A stretch of DNA of 64,000 nucleotides from Rostratula benghalensis. Taxonomy: Eukaryota; Chordata; Aves; Charadriiformes; Rostratulidae. Position 1 is the first letter of the stretch. Every line of letters begins with the position of its first letter. Below, one piece after another: positions 31,093-56,879 of this stretch. The notes below the pieces were generated by a model. That model worked only from the letters and a program-made list of their open reading frames with translations. It searched no databases and had not been told where the DNA came from. The DNA is taken from NCBI GenBank assembly GCA_013399305.1, contig VXAI01000091.1:186001-250000 (forward strand). Direction: 5' to 3'. Both the position numbers and the translations under genes were made by a program.

Positions 31093-31810
31093 TAAACACT
31101 GTTATTTATTGTACTTAAGGGTATTGACTTAATTCTTTTATTACCCAATTTTTATAAACATTTGGAATGTCAGATCATTCTAAATGGCTGGGAACAAGTG
31201 CATTGTTCATATTCATGAGATGGTTAATTTGCAGGTTTTTTCTTTGCATCAGCAGCAGACTATGTAATGCCACAAATGTTTTCCAGACTTGCAATACTTT
31301 ACAGGTAGTTTTTATAGAGTGTCTATTTCTATTCAGCTTTTTATTCACTTCTTTATTTTCCCAAGAATGTATTGAGGTATAGCACAACTCCATGAGAGAG
31401 TAAAATTATGACCACGTAGCATTTTTTTTCTAATGCGAGTTGCTTGTGGAATGGCTGAGAGAATAGGAGATGGCAGAAATACAAGTCCCCATTTTTGGAG
31501 ATGTTTTGATTGCTGTACTAAGCCATCTCTTGGCAAAGTCACAATTAGGTTTTGGTTGCAAAAATCCATCAGTATTCATATTGTGGCCATTGTGAAGACA
31601 ATCTGGCATTTCATATTCTAATTAATTTTGTGAGACCGTGTTTTTACATTTTTTATTGATGCTTTTATAGAAATTCAGATGGTTCAGCAACCATTTTCTA
31701 GATGTAAGTATTCCATATTCATCTCTGATATTTCTTCCTTTTTGGTTTAACTGCAAAATTATTTAGCAATATACTGGGAAATAAAGTATTTCAAACTTAA
31801 GATTTTACAA
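31093..31810 (+). other. SLC30A6: SLC30A6 3'UTR
   Basis: Non-coding sequence after the stop. AATAAA at 31091-31096 overlaps the stop codon and is unlikely to be the main site. The AATAAA at 31780-31785 gives a plausible 3'UTR of about 700 bases. Confidence 0.6.
31780..31785 (+). terminator. SLC30A6: SLC30A6 poly(A) signal
   Basis: Canonical AATAAA (GGGAAATAAAGTA) at the end of the probable 3'UTR. Confidence 0.5.
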
Positions 31811-34800
31811 GCACCTTTTTTTATGATTAACCGTATTTAAGATACAGAGCAGATGGCTGTACTGTTTCTGAAGCCAGTGTTTCATTTTTCACTATGGAAA
31901 GTATTCTCTGATTCGATTGTGACTTTGTATTTTTCCTCTTTGTATTTTTTCTGTAGTTTCAGGGGAAAATTTATATTCTTGGTTTATATCCAGATTACAG
32001 GTCAGTGATCACTGATGATTCTTAGTCATTGCTAGAGTGCTTAACCTTTGGGGTACATGTGGAACACGACTGCCTAACTTGTCTCTGTTTCTGCATTATT
32101 GTTCTACTGCACATCTAGAAAGCTGTATTTCTTCAGGGCCTTTCTCAGAGAGCTCTTCCTTCTGACTGCTGTCTTTTTCTTCACTGCTCTGATAACACAG
32201 AAAGGCCTTTTAGAAATACTTCTTTTTTTGTTTGTTTGGTTTTTTTTCCCCTAATGTTCTCCTGTGCAGTATATATCTCTTCATTCCCAAGCCAATACCT
32301 CCTCTACATCTCTTGGCTGTTGAGGAATGGGTCACCCATTCCTATTGTTTCACTTGCAACTCAGGGTGCTATATATTGGCTTCCACCTTGTTAATCTGTG
32401 TACTGAGTCTTTCCGTTTGTCCAGGGTGGTTGTATGAAGCTGTAGTATCTCAGGGACTCCAAAGATATTGATAGGTTTCCTGAAGATAATGGATTTGGTA
32501 GAGAAATCTTTCTCGTGTGGAACTGAGTTGAGAAAACAGCCTTCATTTGAATTTTAAAGATCTGTGGCCTCTTCACACTGGCTGAGGATTTCTTTTTCTG
32601 CATAAGGACATGGCTTGCCTCTTTCTTCTTTTTTTTCTCTTTTTCTTTTTTTTATTTTTTTATTTCCCCCTCCCCTACCTGTGTTTCTTGTGCCCACGCA
32701 CGGATGAGGGCGTCACTTGCAAACAAAGCCAAGTGAAGTTCTACGTGATGGTGTTTTGCCGGGATGTTTTAGGCTGGGGGCAGTGCCCAGCCTGCCACTG
32801 GTGTACTGTCTGTGTAAGCCACAAGTAGGGAATCTAGTTCTGTACTTCACTTGCAGCAAGAGTCATAGTTTCACTGCTGTTTTCGAGAACGTAACGATCT
32901 GGAAAACTTGCATTGAAAAATTCCAATGAACTTGTAAGGATTGGCTGTGTTTCTCTGAGGTCAGCACGAGCTTAGTAATCACCGTTGTTGTATTACCCTG
33001 TCTTTACCTGTAGTCTGTTCTACACACCATCACTGCATATGGCAATTCCCTGAAGTACAGAACACTTGAACAGATTCTCTGTACCTCTTGGGTGCTGAGC
33101 TAGCACCCTCTACAGCATCTGCACCACCTTAGAGCCAGCAGAATGTTTACAATCTACTACTCTCCTGTGGCCTATTTGAGAATTGTTCCTTACTCCAATT
33201 TCATAACCAAACACTTGCCCTTTTTCTGACATTTTAAATACATTGTATTATATTGATTGCATGCCTACTTGGTTTTAGTAGAAAATTAAAGCTCCATTTT
33301 ATTAAAAAATGAAGCTGATCTTTGATTAAAAATGAGAGGGGAGAATGGGAATCCCAGAATTCTGAGTGCAATATAATCACTTTAACAGAATTATTTTTTG
33401 AGTGATTGTTTACAACATATATTATATGTGCAGATGATAAAGATTCTTTTAGAGATTAGAACAGCTTTTTAGCTGCTTTATTGTTATGAATATATTTAGA
33501 ATATTTGTTAAATCATCACAGAGTAAAATGTCTTCTTTTATACGAGGAAAATAAAATCAGTGTCATCCTTAAATAACAAGGAAAAAGTGGTAATTTGTGT
33601 ACAAGATTTTATAGTTATCTTTTGATATATATATATGGATTGTTTAAGTGATGCTCTCGGGTGATACTTCAGTCTGAATGAGCAGATGTGGAAACTTCAG
33701 AACTGTTTTGCTGGGTCTGCTACCAATGTAGACTGGGTCCTACAGAAAGCATTTTTACTGCATTTTGTCTTTTCTAATTGTATTTTGCCCTTAGGCAGTC
33801 ACAATCTAAATGTTTCTTTGAAACACAGTGAATAAGAATTGCTAATTTGTATCGTCTTCATTCCTAGTGATAGGAATGCTGCCCCAGCCAGAGAAAAAAA
33901 GAGGACTGGTACCTGCTATCATTTCTGTCAACCAGAGGATTTGGCATTGGCACTCCCTTAACTTGTTCTGAACAACTATGATTGCATAGGATCACTTCAC
34001 TTGTAGATAAATGCGTCGAGCTTTAGAGAATTTGAGGGGCATGTACTCAGGCTGAAGATTTATGTGAAAAACAGCATTGTCTTGATGTGAAAGGAGCCAG
34101 AGCACCCACTGCAATACAAATAACTAATGTAATATGGGGGGAGAGGTTGCAGCTTTACCCATCAAGTTGTGGCTCTTGAGTTCATTCTCTGCGTTCCCTT
34201 CACTCTGGCAATAACCTCATACTCCTTTAGGAGGACCTCACAAGGCAGCAACAGCTTCTCATGGGTGGTAGATTGAGGATCTTTAATATTTTTGGTTTTC
34301 ACCCATGACTTGAGATGTGATAAGTCCTGTTCAAGGAGAGAACCTGTGCACCAATTCTGCTGCTTTGTGTAATTAGATCAGTTGAAGTCCCTCCCTTGGT
34401 TTCTGGATACTTTGTGATATTCAGTGTTGAAACTGAGAGCGGTAGAGGTACTGCCTTGATCTATTCACTTGTATTTTTTGTTTTCTGGTTGTTTTATTAA
34501 ATGGCTGGGCTTCCTCCTACCTGCTTGTCCTCTTAAGTAGCAGTGAGAACCCACCTTGCACCATGTCTTTGCTTTACTTCAGGTTCTTGTGCTTTTGGGA
34601 GCTAAGATTCTTGGATTCACATGGTTGCTGGGCTGATACAAATTTTCCTTCTAGCAGTTATTTTTAAAATGAATAATGGATCACATCAGTTGCTAAGATG
34701 ATGACCCTCCCTTGTTTAAGTAAACCCTTTTCCGGGTTTACATCCGGTTAAGAGATGGCCCTCTTTTCCTGTAACAAAAAAAACCCCAAACCCAAACAAC

Positions 34801-36500
34801 CCAAACCCAAAAACATAAGGAAAAAAAAACCCCAACTGAGCCTCCTCATGTTTTGAAAAGTATTGAATCGTAGTACACCAACCTGTATCTTATTTCTTTA
34901 AACTGAGTAAGCATAACTCAACAACTGCATGCCAGAGATTGGGAGTACTACGTGTTAAACTACGGTTTTGACTAACAAAGTTTTTAAAAAACTGGGCTTT
35001 TCCCAGTTATAACAATCCTCTGATCCCACATTTCATAATGAAGCCTATTTTAAGTTAACTTTCAGATTTTTGAAGCAGCAGAGTAGCAGTGCATACTGCA
35101 ACTGCATACTGTGTTTTTCAGAGGCCCTGCAAAGTACAAAGTACCAGAAGAGTTCACCAGTAAAAATGAAACTGGGCACACAAACTGACGTTTAATATTT
35201 CTGCATGTAGCCACTTTGTTACCTTTTTTTACCACTTAGGAGGGTACCTTATACTGCTCAGAGTATTCAAACATCAGAAGATTTAATTTAGTTGTTTAGA
35301 ATGTTTTTTCCTGGGCTGAAATAGAGGAAAATATGATAATGAAGAATTCAAATAGCTTTGATGTATTCACACAGGTGTACAGTAATAGCTGAAAATAAAC
35401 ACATCTGTCCCATTTTTAGAATTTTCATTGCATTCTATTTCAGAAGTTGCATGCAAAATAGAAACATTGGTCACAAATGTTGAAGTGATGGGGGGAAAAA
35501 AAAAGGTTCATCTTGAGCAACAAAACTAGATTGAATTTCATTTTCAGGCTGTCCTGTAATAGTAAAATCTTACAATTTTGCATTGCTGTAAATATGTGTT
35601 TCTGTTGTGACTCTAAAATATGTATGTAAATATTGTCTTAGGTTCCAAAATGTTTGCGTTAGGAAAATGCTAAAATACAGGCCAAAGCTGGTATGCCTTC
35701 AACTCCATAGCCTATTTTGTTTTTAAATCTCTTTTCCCCAGGTAGAACTTCCTAATGGAAGAAGTTTGGAGCAGTAAAATACTGGATTGGTTTGGTTGGC
35801 TTTGTTGTTTTTTTTTCTCTCAGTTTATCTTCTACCAGATTAACTTTTTATTATTTTTTTTTTCCATCACACACTCTCATCTTTTTCTCACCAGTGGAAA
35901 CCATAGCTCTGTAGAAACCTAGACTGTAGACGACTTCTGGTTTCTCCTACTGATTTCATTCAGGGCTAGATTTTTGCCAGAATGTTATACTGAATTTATT
36001 GAATAATTCCAGTACAGAATGTAATAGCACAGGGTTGTTAAACTGGTATTTTTTTCTGTGTTGCAGTCAAAGCACAATGGGAACTGCCACGTACTTTCCT
36101 CTTAGCATCACTCCCACCACCCTTCTCCATCAAAAAGTATCCAACAAATAACAGGAGGAAAATGGAATTTAGGTTATTTCTCTGTTTCCTGGTGCCCTGC
36201 TGCCTGTGGACAAGAGCCCTTGCAGCTCTCCTTGTAGGGGAAGGAGGAGAGGGAAAGAGGATTAAAAAACCTTTCTGTGTGTCAGGAGACCTACTTAGCA
36301 ACTAATTTCAGGATGAGGTAGTTTAGTTCAACTCAAAATAGATGTTTGTTTTAATGTAATTTTTGCCTCTTTTGATAATGTGGTATAACTTCTGTTGCTG
36401 AACACTGCAAAAGTCAGTCAGACCTTGTAAAAACTGTAGCTGATACTTAAATCGGGAGGCTTTCCCTCCTGGGATCTTAATATGTGACATAAACCAGTGA
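31811..36500. other. Convergent SLC30A6-QPCT intergenic region
   Basis: About 4.7 kb between two gene 3' ends. It has poly-T/pyrimidine runs near 32620-32665, an A/C-rich run near 34771-34835 and AT-rich single-copy sequence. I found no protein-like exon, RNA gene or CR1. In human these two genes are megabases apart, so a rearrangement breakpoint may lie here. Confidence 0.6.
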
Positions 36501-36528
36501 TAACAATCTGGAAAAATTCTACTTGTTC

Positions 36529-36534
36529 TTTATT
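36529..36534 (-). terminator. QPCT: QPCT poly(A) signal
   Basis: Reverse complement reads AATAAA about 230 bases past the QPCT stop codon, consistent with a short 3'UTR ending near 36.5 kb. Confidence 0.5.
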
Positions 36535-36760
36535 CAGAGGTAAGACATGGAAAGCTCCTATTCTTTCCAGGCTGAAACTAATTATTATTTAATGCTATCT
36601 TATTTGGCTACATGGGACATTGGGCCAGGAACAGCTGAATCAATAATCAGTCTAGCAAGAGCTCTCATTATGTTTTGCTTCGCTTTAGTGCTCTCCAGTG
36701 CAATTAAATAGCAAATGTGAAGGTGGGCAAACATGGAGTGGGATTTGTACATTTTATCTG

Positions 36761-49976
<13,216 letters not shown>

Positions 49977-50227
49977 CCCTCTCCCCTCACGGTTCACCCC
50001 GCGGGCCCCTTCCCTCCGCCTTCCAGAAGCCTGGGGGTGGGAAGGGGGAGATCCAGGGCCGGTGCCGGAGGGAAGGAAGGAGGGCGGGTGGGAGGCTGCA
50101 GCAGAAGCGGGAGCTGGCTGTTGCAGCCGCAGCACCGCCAGTCTCTCCCAGCTCGTCTTCCCTCCGAAATGAGCCCGGTCCCTGGCACCACGTCAGCAGT
50201 GCCCGCAAGGCTGCCTGTGACCAGCCC

Positions 50228-50270
50228 GCCTCTCCTCCTCCTCCTCCTCCTCCTCCTCCTCCTCCTCCCC
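50228..50270 (+). repeat. (TCC)n trinucleotide repeat in the QPCT promoter
   Basis: About 13 TCC units in a row followed by CCCGGGAGG. The minus strand is a GGA array, a sequence type able to form G-quadruplexes. Confidence 0.85.
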
Positions 50271-50884
50271 CGGGAGGCTCGCAGGGGCTGCCGATTTTCA
50301 CCCTGAGAAAAGCCGTAGCCAGCGGCTTTCCCCGAAGACTCGTTTTGTGTCTCCAGGGATGGCTTTGGGGTGCACTGAGTCTCCCCCGTGATCTCGGAGC
50401 GTTTGAACGTGGATGGGGAGCTCCGGGCACCGTCTGTGGAGCAGCTTCAGGCGCTTGCTGGGAATGGGCCTTGGTCATTGCTCGTTACTGGTGACCAGTC
50501 TGAAATGAGTATTTGTGAAAGGGCTTGAAAGACAAAGGCCTGTAGAATGGCAAAAAGTAGTTTAATTTACTATTTTATAAGCTCTTTTTATGATCTTTTT
50601 TAGGCTTAAAATGACAGCGCTTGCTATAATGACAATCCTGTCTTCAGGCATTTTAAGTTCTTAATTACCAAGGAAGTAAAATTTCTGGTGAGGCAGTATT
50701 TTGCAATAGCTAGATTGAAATGATTAAACCAAACAGATAAGCTTCTGAGCACACAAGCCCTTCTTTAGGTCATTTGACATCACCATCCTTGCTCTGCGGT
50801 GTTGTAGAAAACATCTGACTATTCTGTATCACAGACACTCCATTATAAAGTCTCCAATTTTGACATAATTCTTAAAGTTCAGAC

Positions 50885-50932
50885 NNNNNNNNNNNNNNNN
50901 NNNNNNNNNNNNNNNNNNNNNNNNNNNNNNNN
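50885..50932. other. Assembly gap (48 N)
   Basis: A run of 48 Ns directly before a GGAA array. The gap most probably replaces unresolved repeat units, so its length is not reliable. Confidence 0.95.
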
Positions 50933-50935
50933 GGG

Positions 50936-51008
50936 AGGAAGGAAGGAAGGAAGGAAGGAAGGAAGGAAGGAAGGAAGGAAGGAAGGAAGGAAGGAAGGAA
51001 GGAAGGAA
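50936..51008 (+). repeat. (GGAA)n tetranucleotide array
   Basis: About 18 near-perfect GGAA units running up to the gap on its left side. GGAA is the ETS-factor core, and such arrays are length-variable. Confidence 0.95.
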
Positions 51009-51764
51009 AGGTAATAATCTTGTTGCTCTTCAGCCTCAAGCTGGAAAGCTGCATCCTGGAAACCACAACTTTGCAAGTATTCAAAGCTTGTGAGAGCGTA
51101 ACTTTACAGAAAGAGAGCAATTTGTTCATTTGCAGACTCTTGACCCAGATTCTACAGATTTCCTAGAAAAGCTGATGGATTTGCTGCCCAGCATACTGAT
51201 GGAATCTCTGGTGGTGATAGTTTTACTGCAGATTCAGCATCCTTCTAGCTGATTCCTACAGCTGATTGTGGCTGTATCCAAATTTTTCATATATGGGGGA
51301 AAAAGAGTTAATTTAAATCAATGCCATTTTTTCGGCCACAACAGTCTGGACATGGACTTTGTTAGGAAATTGTTCCAAATGCAAAGCCAAGTCTCTGGTG
51401 AACAGGGAGAAATGGGCAATCATTTGATTACCAGGAACAATCAGCACAGTTTACAGATTCTTAGGCCAAAGCCCCGGTGTGTCAGCAGAGATCAAGTCAT
51501 GAGAAATTAGCCTAAACCCACCTACCAAGCTGACAGTGATACCAACAGGACTATACACCAGAACAACAATCTCTTGCCCCTCCATCGGATTTCCTGTGGT
51601 TGACTGTATAATTCAAATGCTGGACAAGATTTCTGGCTGGTTTTCCAGGGTTGTCATACATTTTAGAAGAAAAAAGTGAAATACAATAGCTACAGGAGAA
51701 ATTTGCCAAGAATATAAGATTGATTCAGGACTAGCTAAAACTGTTTTCCCTGAAGGGATTCTCC

Positions 51765-52023
51765 CTTAGCATCTCCCTTATGAGGAAAGGCTGAGAGAGC
51801 TGGGACTCTTCAGCCTGGAGAAGGCAGAAGGGAGACCTTATTAATGCTTAGAAGGGTGGGTTGAAGGAGGATGGAGCCAGACTCTTTTCAGTGGTTCCCA
51901 GGGACAGGACGAGGGGCAATGGGCACAGGCTGGAACATTGCTTTAGCAGGGCAGTTGGACAAAATGATCTCTAGAGGTCCCTTCCAACTCTGACAATTCC
52001 ATGATTCTGTGATTCCATGATTG
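51765..52023 (+). repeat. CR1 LINE fragment, internally deleted
   Basis: Shares long near-identical blocks with the 21690-22484 copy (TATGAGGAAAGGCTGAGAGA, GAAGGGTGGGTTGAAGGAGG). It then skips about 150 bases to GGGCAGTTGGACAAAATGAT and a CCATGATT-type tail. Confidence 0.92.
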
Positions 52024-52697
52024 TGGTCCCACCAAAGGCTACAATTCTTTGATAGATTATGGATTTGGCAAGCGTAAAATCATCTTAAGACAGTGTTGAT
52101 CTCACGTACATGGGAAACACAGATAAAAATGTGCCAGACCAGATGCATAAAGAGATCAAACAGGATTTTTTAAAGGTTTTACTTTCAAAATTGGAGGGGG
52201 GAACCTTCCTCCCCACCCCCTCATAGCCACCCCAGAAAGTCCATTGTCTGATGACATAATGAAGACTGAGAAGAGAGAAAAAAAGAACCTATTGAAATGT
52301 AACAGAAACCAGAGCAGTTCACAGCTTGAAATAGAATCCTGTAACTATTTTTAAAAATAATACACAAAGTTAAAAAAAAGTAATCAAAGGTGAGGAACAT
52401 TATTTTTTTTCCAAGGGATTTATAAAGGAAAAATGTATAATTTAGTCCTACTCCATGCTACCAAATGGAAAAGATGTCAACAAATTGCTTAGTGGTCAGC
52501 TGCTCTATTTTATACATTTTCAGTCGTTCGTTTATTACTCTGAAAAATCAAATAGATGTAATCAGATATTATGTACAGGTTAAATAAATAATTAAATAAT
52601 AATAAATAAAAGGTAGGTTACTTGAAGAGAAGCATACATTATCTGTGAAAGCATCATCTGTACGTTGCTCCTTTCCTGTAACCCTGTTGATGTGACA

Positions 52698-52711
52698 GTG
52701 CCATCTACTGA
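52698..52711 (-). promoter_or_regulatory. CTCF-like motif, reverse orientation
   Basis: Minus strand TCAGTAGATGGCAC fits 13 of 14 CTCF consensus positions. It shares CAGTAGATGGCACT with the motif at 42482 and points toward it. Confidence 0.5.
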
Positions 52712-53454
52712 AGTCCTGAAGGATGGACGACGGAAAGCTTTTCCTTGAGCTGGCACTGCAGCCTCTCAGTGTTTCAGCCCAAACTGCCCCTCTGGAGCTG
52801 AGGCTGCAGGCTTTGTCCTTACCTTGTTATTAGCTCTGGAGAAATGCACTGTCAAATGCTGTGTACCCAGTGCATGCCTGTTTTCTCAAAAAGGGGGACT
52901 CCTGCACCTTCCACTGTTCCAAATACAATTCTGATGCTCGGCTCTTTCATCTGGCAGAGCCGTGGTCGGGAGAGGAGAGTAAGTGTGGTTTGTTGTATTT
53001 TGAATCTGCCTAATATAAGGCAATTTTATGCCCTTGCTGTGGTTGATTTGCCAGCAGGGATAAGCCAGGAGTTAGAATACACAGTCTGAGATTTCTAGTG
53101 TTTAGCAGCCTGGGCTGCTGCATGTTCAGAAATTCATAGGTAGCTCCTACGGCCCAGGGGGAAATGGTGGTAGGGCTGATGTTCACTAAAAAGCCCATGG
53201 GCCTGCAGGTGCCCAGTTCTCACATGAGTCCTGAGAACTTGAGCAACTATTCATCCCAGTCCACTCGTCCACAGCTGATCTCTGTGGGGTTTGGAACGTA
53301 TTAAGTTATCAGGCTGTGGAGGTATTGCACTTGGTGATTCGGGTTCTGTTTCCATGGGCTGATGTACTCATAAAGTTTTACTGATTGAAATGCATGAGTG
53401 AACCCTAAACGCTTATTTAGGGAAACAACTTTTCACTTGTCCCCCAGTACTTGA

Positions 53455-54157
53455 CACTGGTGAGGCTCCATCTCAACTACTGTGTCCAGTTTTGGGCCCT
53501 TTACCACAAAAAAAGACACTGAGGTTCTGGAGCAGGTCCAGAGAAGGGCAATGAAGCTGCTGAGGGGTCTGGAGAGTAAGTCTTACGAGGAGATGCTGAG
53601 GGAGCCAGGCTTATTCAGCCTGGAGGAAAGGAGGCTGAGGGCAGGCCTTCTTGCTCTCTACAACTCCTTGAAAGGAGGTTGTAGGGAGGTGGGGGCCAGT
53701 CTCTTCTCCCAAGTCACAGGCAATAGGACAAGAGGAAATGGCTGCAAAATTGTCCCAGGGGAGGTTCAGATGGATATTAGGAAAAATTTTTACATTGCAA
53801 GGGTAAGTAAGCCTTGGAATGGGCTGCCCAGTGAAGTGGTTGAGGCACCATCCCTGGAGGTATTTAAAGGATGGGCTGATATAGTGCTCAGTGACATGGT
53901 TTAGTGATGGGGTCTCTTCCTTCCTTCCTTCCTTCCTTCCTTCCTTCCTTCCTTCCTTCCTTCCTTCCTTCCTTCCTTCCTTCCTTCCTTCCTTCCTTCC
54001 TTCCTTCCTTCCTTCCTTCCTTCCTTCCTTCCTTCCTTCCTTCCTCTTTCTTTTCTTTCTCCCTTTCACTTTCTTTCTTTTTTGTCAGAGTTAGGATGAT
54101 GGTTGCACTAAATGATCTCAAAGATCCCAACGTAGACAATTCTATGATTCTATGATG
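53455..54157 (+). mobile_element. CR1 LINE split by a TTCC array
   Basis: CR1 3' region from ACTTGACACTGGTGAGGCTC through GGATATTAGGAAAAATTTTT to GGTATTTAAAGGATGGGCTG. It resumes after the array with GGATGATGGTTGCACTAAAT, GATCTCAAAGATCCCAACGT and an ATTCTATGATTCTATGAT tail. The two parts are adjacent in a normal CR1, so the array grew or was inserted inside the element. Confidence 0.92.
53915..54045 (+). repeat. (TTCC)n tetranucleotide array within a CR1
   Basis: About 32 consecutive TTCC units, followed by impure CTTT-rich sequence to about 54085. It opens long meaningless reading frames on both strands. Confidence 0.95.
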
Positions 54158-56620
54158 TGAACGAGGCTGCCCACCCAGCAGGCACAAGAATTTGTGAGAT
54201 CATTCTTTAAGCTAGTGGGAGGTAAGTGAATGCCAAAAGATTAATTGGATATAATCAATGATAGAAATATATACTTTATTTTCAGTGGATTTATACCAAG
54301 GTGAATTTTGATTCTGTGTTTTTTAAGCCTATACTAAGCTTTTCACTGTTTTGTTGGAGGTGGATTTTAGGACAAAGTTCAGCTAAGGGCTCAAACCGAG
54401 ACGATGAGGTAATTCAGAGACACATCCACAGTTCAGGATTTTATCCAAACCAAACCTGAACTCCTAACTCTTTTTCAGTTCTCTTACAGGGGGAGAGTAA
54501 AGGAGACCATGAACTGAAAAAAAAAAAGAGAGAGAGAGACAGAAAAGAAAAGCATTTTGGCATTTTGTTTTGTGCATAGAGATATTAGTTCCTCTTTTTG
54601 CAAGCATTTCTTGCAAATCCTGAACGGGGGCATTTACTATTCAAGATCAGTGTGAAAAGCAATGAAAAATAATCATGGCAACACAAGCCTATGGAATTTC
54701 TAAGACAAATGCACCAGTCAAATCTCCCAGAACATTGTGTTCTTTGTAACCCAGTTAGACGATTCGAGAATATTACAAACATCAGATTGGTGAATAGTTT
54801 ATGTTATCAATTATTACTATGTTATGTTTCAATTTCCAGAGACAAAATATTCAAATGCTATTGGCAATAATTTCAAACTGGAAAAACTTTACATATTTTG
54901 AGTTATAAAACAGTTGTTCCAAAGGCAGTTTGTATAGACCTAGTGGTCCATATAGAATGAAAACCAGGGGTTTTTTTTAGACAAGCAAATAAGTACAATA
55001 AAAATTACCCCTATTTCCTGATAGCTTGTAGCTGGTAAGACAGAGCAATTAGTGAAGTGCAGCTGGCTTCAGCAGGGAAAGCTCTGAGCTGTGAAAGTAA
55101 GCTAACCATCTGAGGGAATGATGTGGGCTCTGAAACAAGATGAAGATCTTTGAGGAAATCCACAGGAAATCACTAATGACGGTAGTCACAAAAATAATAA
55201 TCCTACCAAACCAGAATGCTCACCCTGTCAGCTGGTGCAGAGGTGGCTAATGCTGTCATGATGCTGTGCTATGGAGTCACACGAAGTCAGCTGTGCAGTA
55301 CAGATGTATGTGCACATACACAGACACTGAAATGTAGAGCTACTTTCAGATGTGGTTTTACTCAGAGGTCTTTACAAACAGAACAGTTTTGGATGCTTCA
55401 GGACTATTTATTTAGTAGAAAGCACTGACGGCACAAATACAGCACTTTTTTGTCTGATAATGTTCTGTGTTTTGTAATAAATTGGTTTTAAGTCATCCAT
55501 CTTCTGTTCTAATTTATGGAAAAGCAGCTATTATGGCTTAGGGCAGCAAATTAAATCGCACCAACCCTATTGGATGCTATAAAGCTGAGCTCTTCACAAA
55601 GAAGTATAATCATTGCCCAGTGACTCTGGTAATACCTAATATCCATCTGGTATCATCCATAAACAGCTATTTTTAGGGCTGTTACTCAGAACGTGAGAAG
55701 CTCACTGCACTTTAAATGCTTTAGAGTGTGAGTCCTTGCTGTGCTAAACATCAAAAATCATGTTTATGGAGGCAAGCTCTATGTTTACAGTGGTGGCGTG
55801 TGGGAGTCCCACTTTAGAGGAAAAAGGAAACGAAGATTGCTCAGTTATCTGTGCAGAGCTTTGGCAAGAACATCCTCTATTCATGGAATAGTCTTCATTA
55901 AAAAGTCCCGTGTGTTTTTTAGCATTCGAAACCAGTTAAAAGCAGAATCAACCGTTAACTGCTACAAGTTTAAAGTAGTTCCAGATTTCGACAAGGAGTG
56001 ATTTTTATTTATCAAATAAACTAGCTCCAGTCAGAACATGGGGTTGCACTCTGTATCAGCTGCACTGTGTGAAGGTTTGATGCAAAATAGGGTGAAGTGG
56101 AAAGACTACACTCAGCTTCAGTGGGTTTTAGGCCAGGCCTCAGGAGTATAAGATGAAGGAAATGAGAAACGTACGTTGCAAACAGCACTATAAATGACAA
56201 AGCACTAATCTGCTTCTCCATCTGTGTCTCACTGTGCTGAGAATTAGAAGCCTTTGAGTTTCCGTTGACGGTTTTTCTTTTCCAAGTGTTTTTGGCCTGG
56301 TATATAATTTAAACTTCAGTAACTTCTGATGGTAGTGGATATTATTTTAAGACTCGTATGCAGAAATTGAACCCAAACTCAAGAAGGAAGATTATGGGTT
56401 GTCCTTTAACAGCGAGCTTTTAGGCTGGAGGGAGGTTAGAAACGCAGTTTTGCCTTGTGACCAGTTTTTAGTACTTTTGCTAAATGTGTGTTTGCTAAAC
56501 ATCTTGTGTGCAGAGATTTGCTGATGATGCAAGACTGGCATCATTAACGCAGAGCAGGAAGACGAGATTCGGGTGAATCAGAGCATTAGAAGGAGGGGGT
56601 GGCTGTAGTGTACTAGCAGA
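54158..56620. other. Single-copy spacer upstream of PRKD3
   Basis: AT-rich, with a GA-rich run near 54528-54550. I see no gene, RNA gene or confident repeat. Confidence 0.65.
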
Positions 56621-56879
56621 GATGGACAGTCATGTCTGGAAGGGCCTGGAGAGCTTCTGTGGTAAGCGACAAGCTCATCACTGGGGGCCACCAAGAGAGG
56701 CACAGGGACAGGCAGGCACGCTGCTCGCAGAAAGCCTCATGGAGCTACCGGGTTCAAGCGGCCATGGAAAAGCCCGGCGTGATCCTGTGACACAGCAGGT
56801 CAAGTATTTCCTGTGCAGAGATGAAGGTCCCGGACCGAGGCCCTGGGGAGATCTCCGTGGGGCCACCCACGTCCCCGAA

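Noticed and set aside
53888..54187. Open frames reading (GRKE)n or (LPSF)n repeats
   Set aside because: Translations of the TTCC/GGAA array, not genes.
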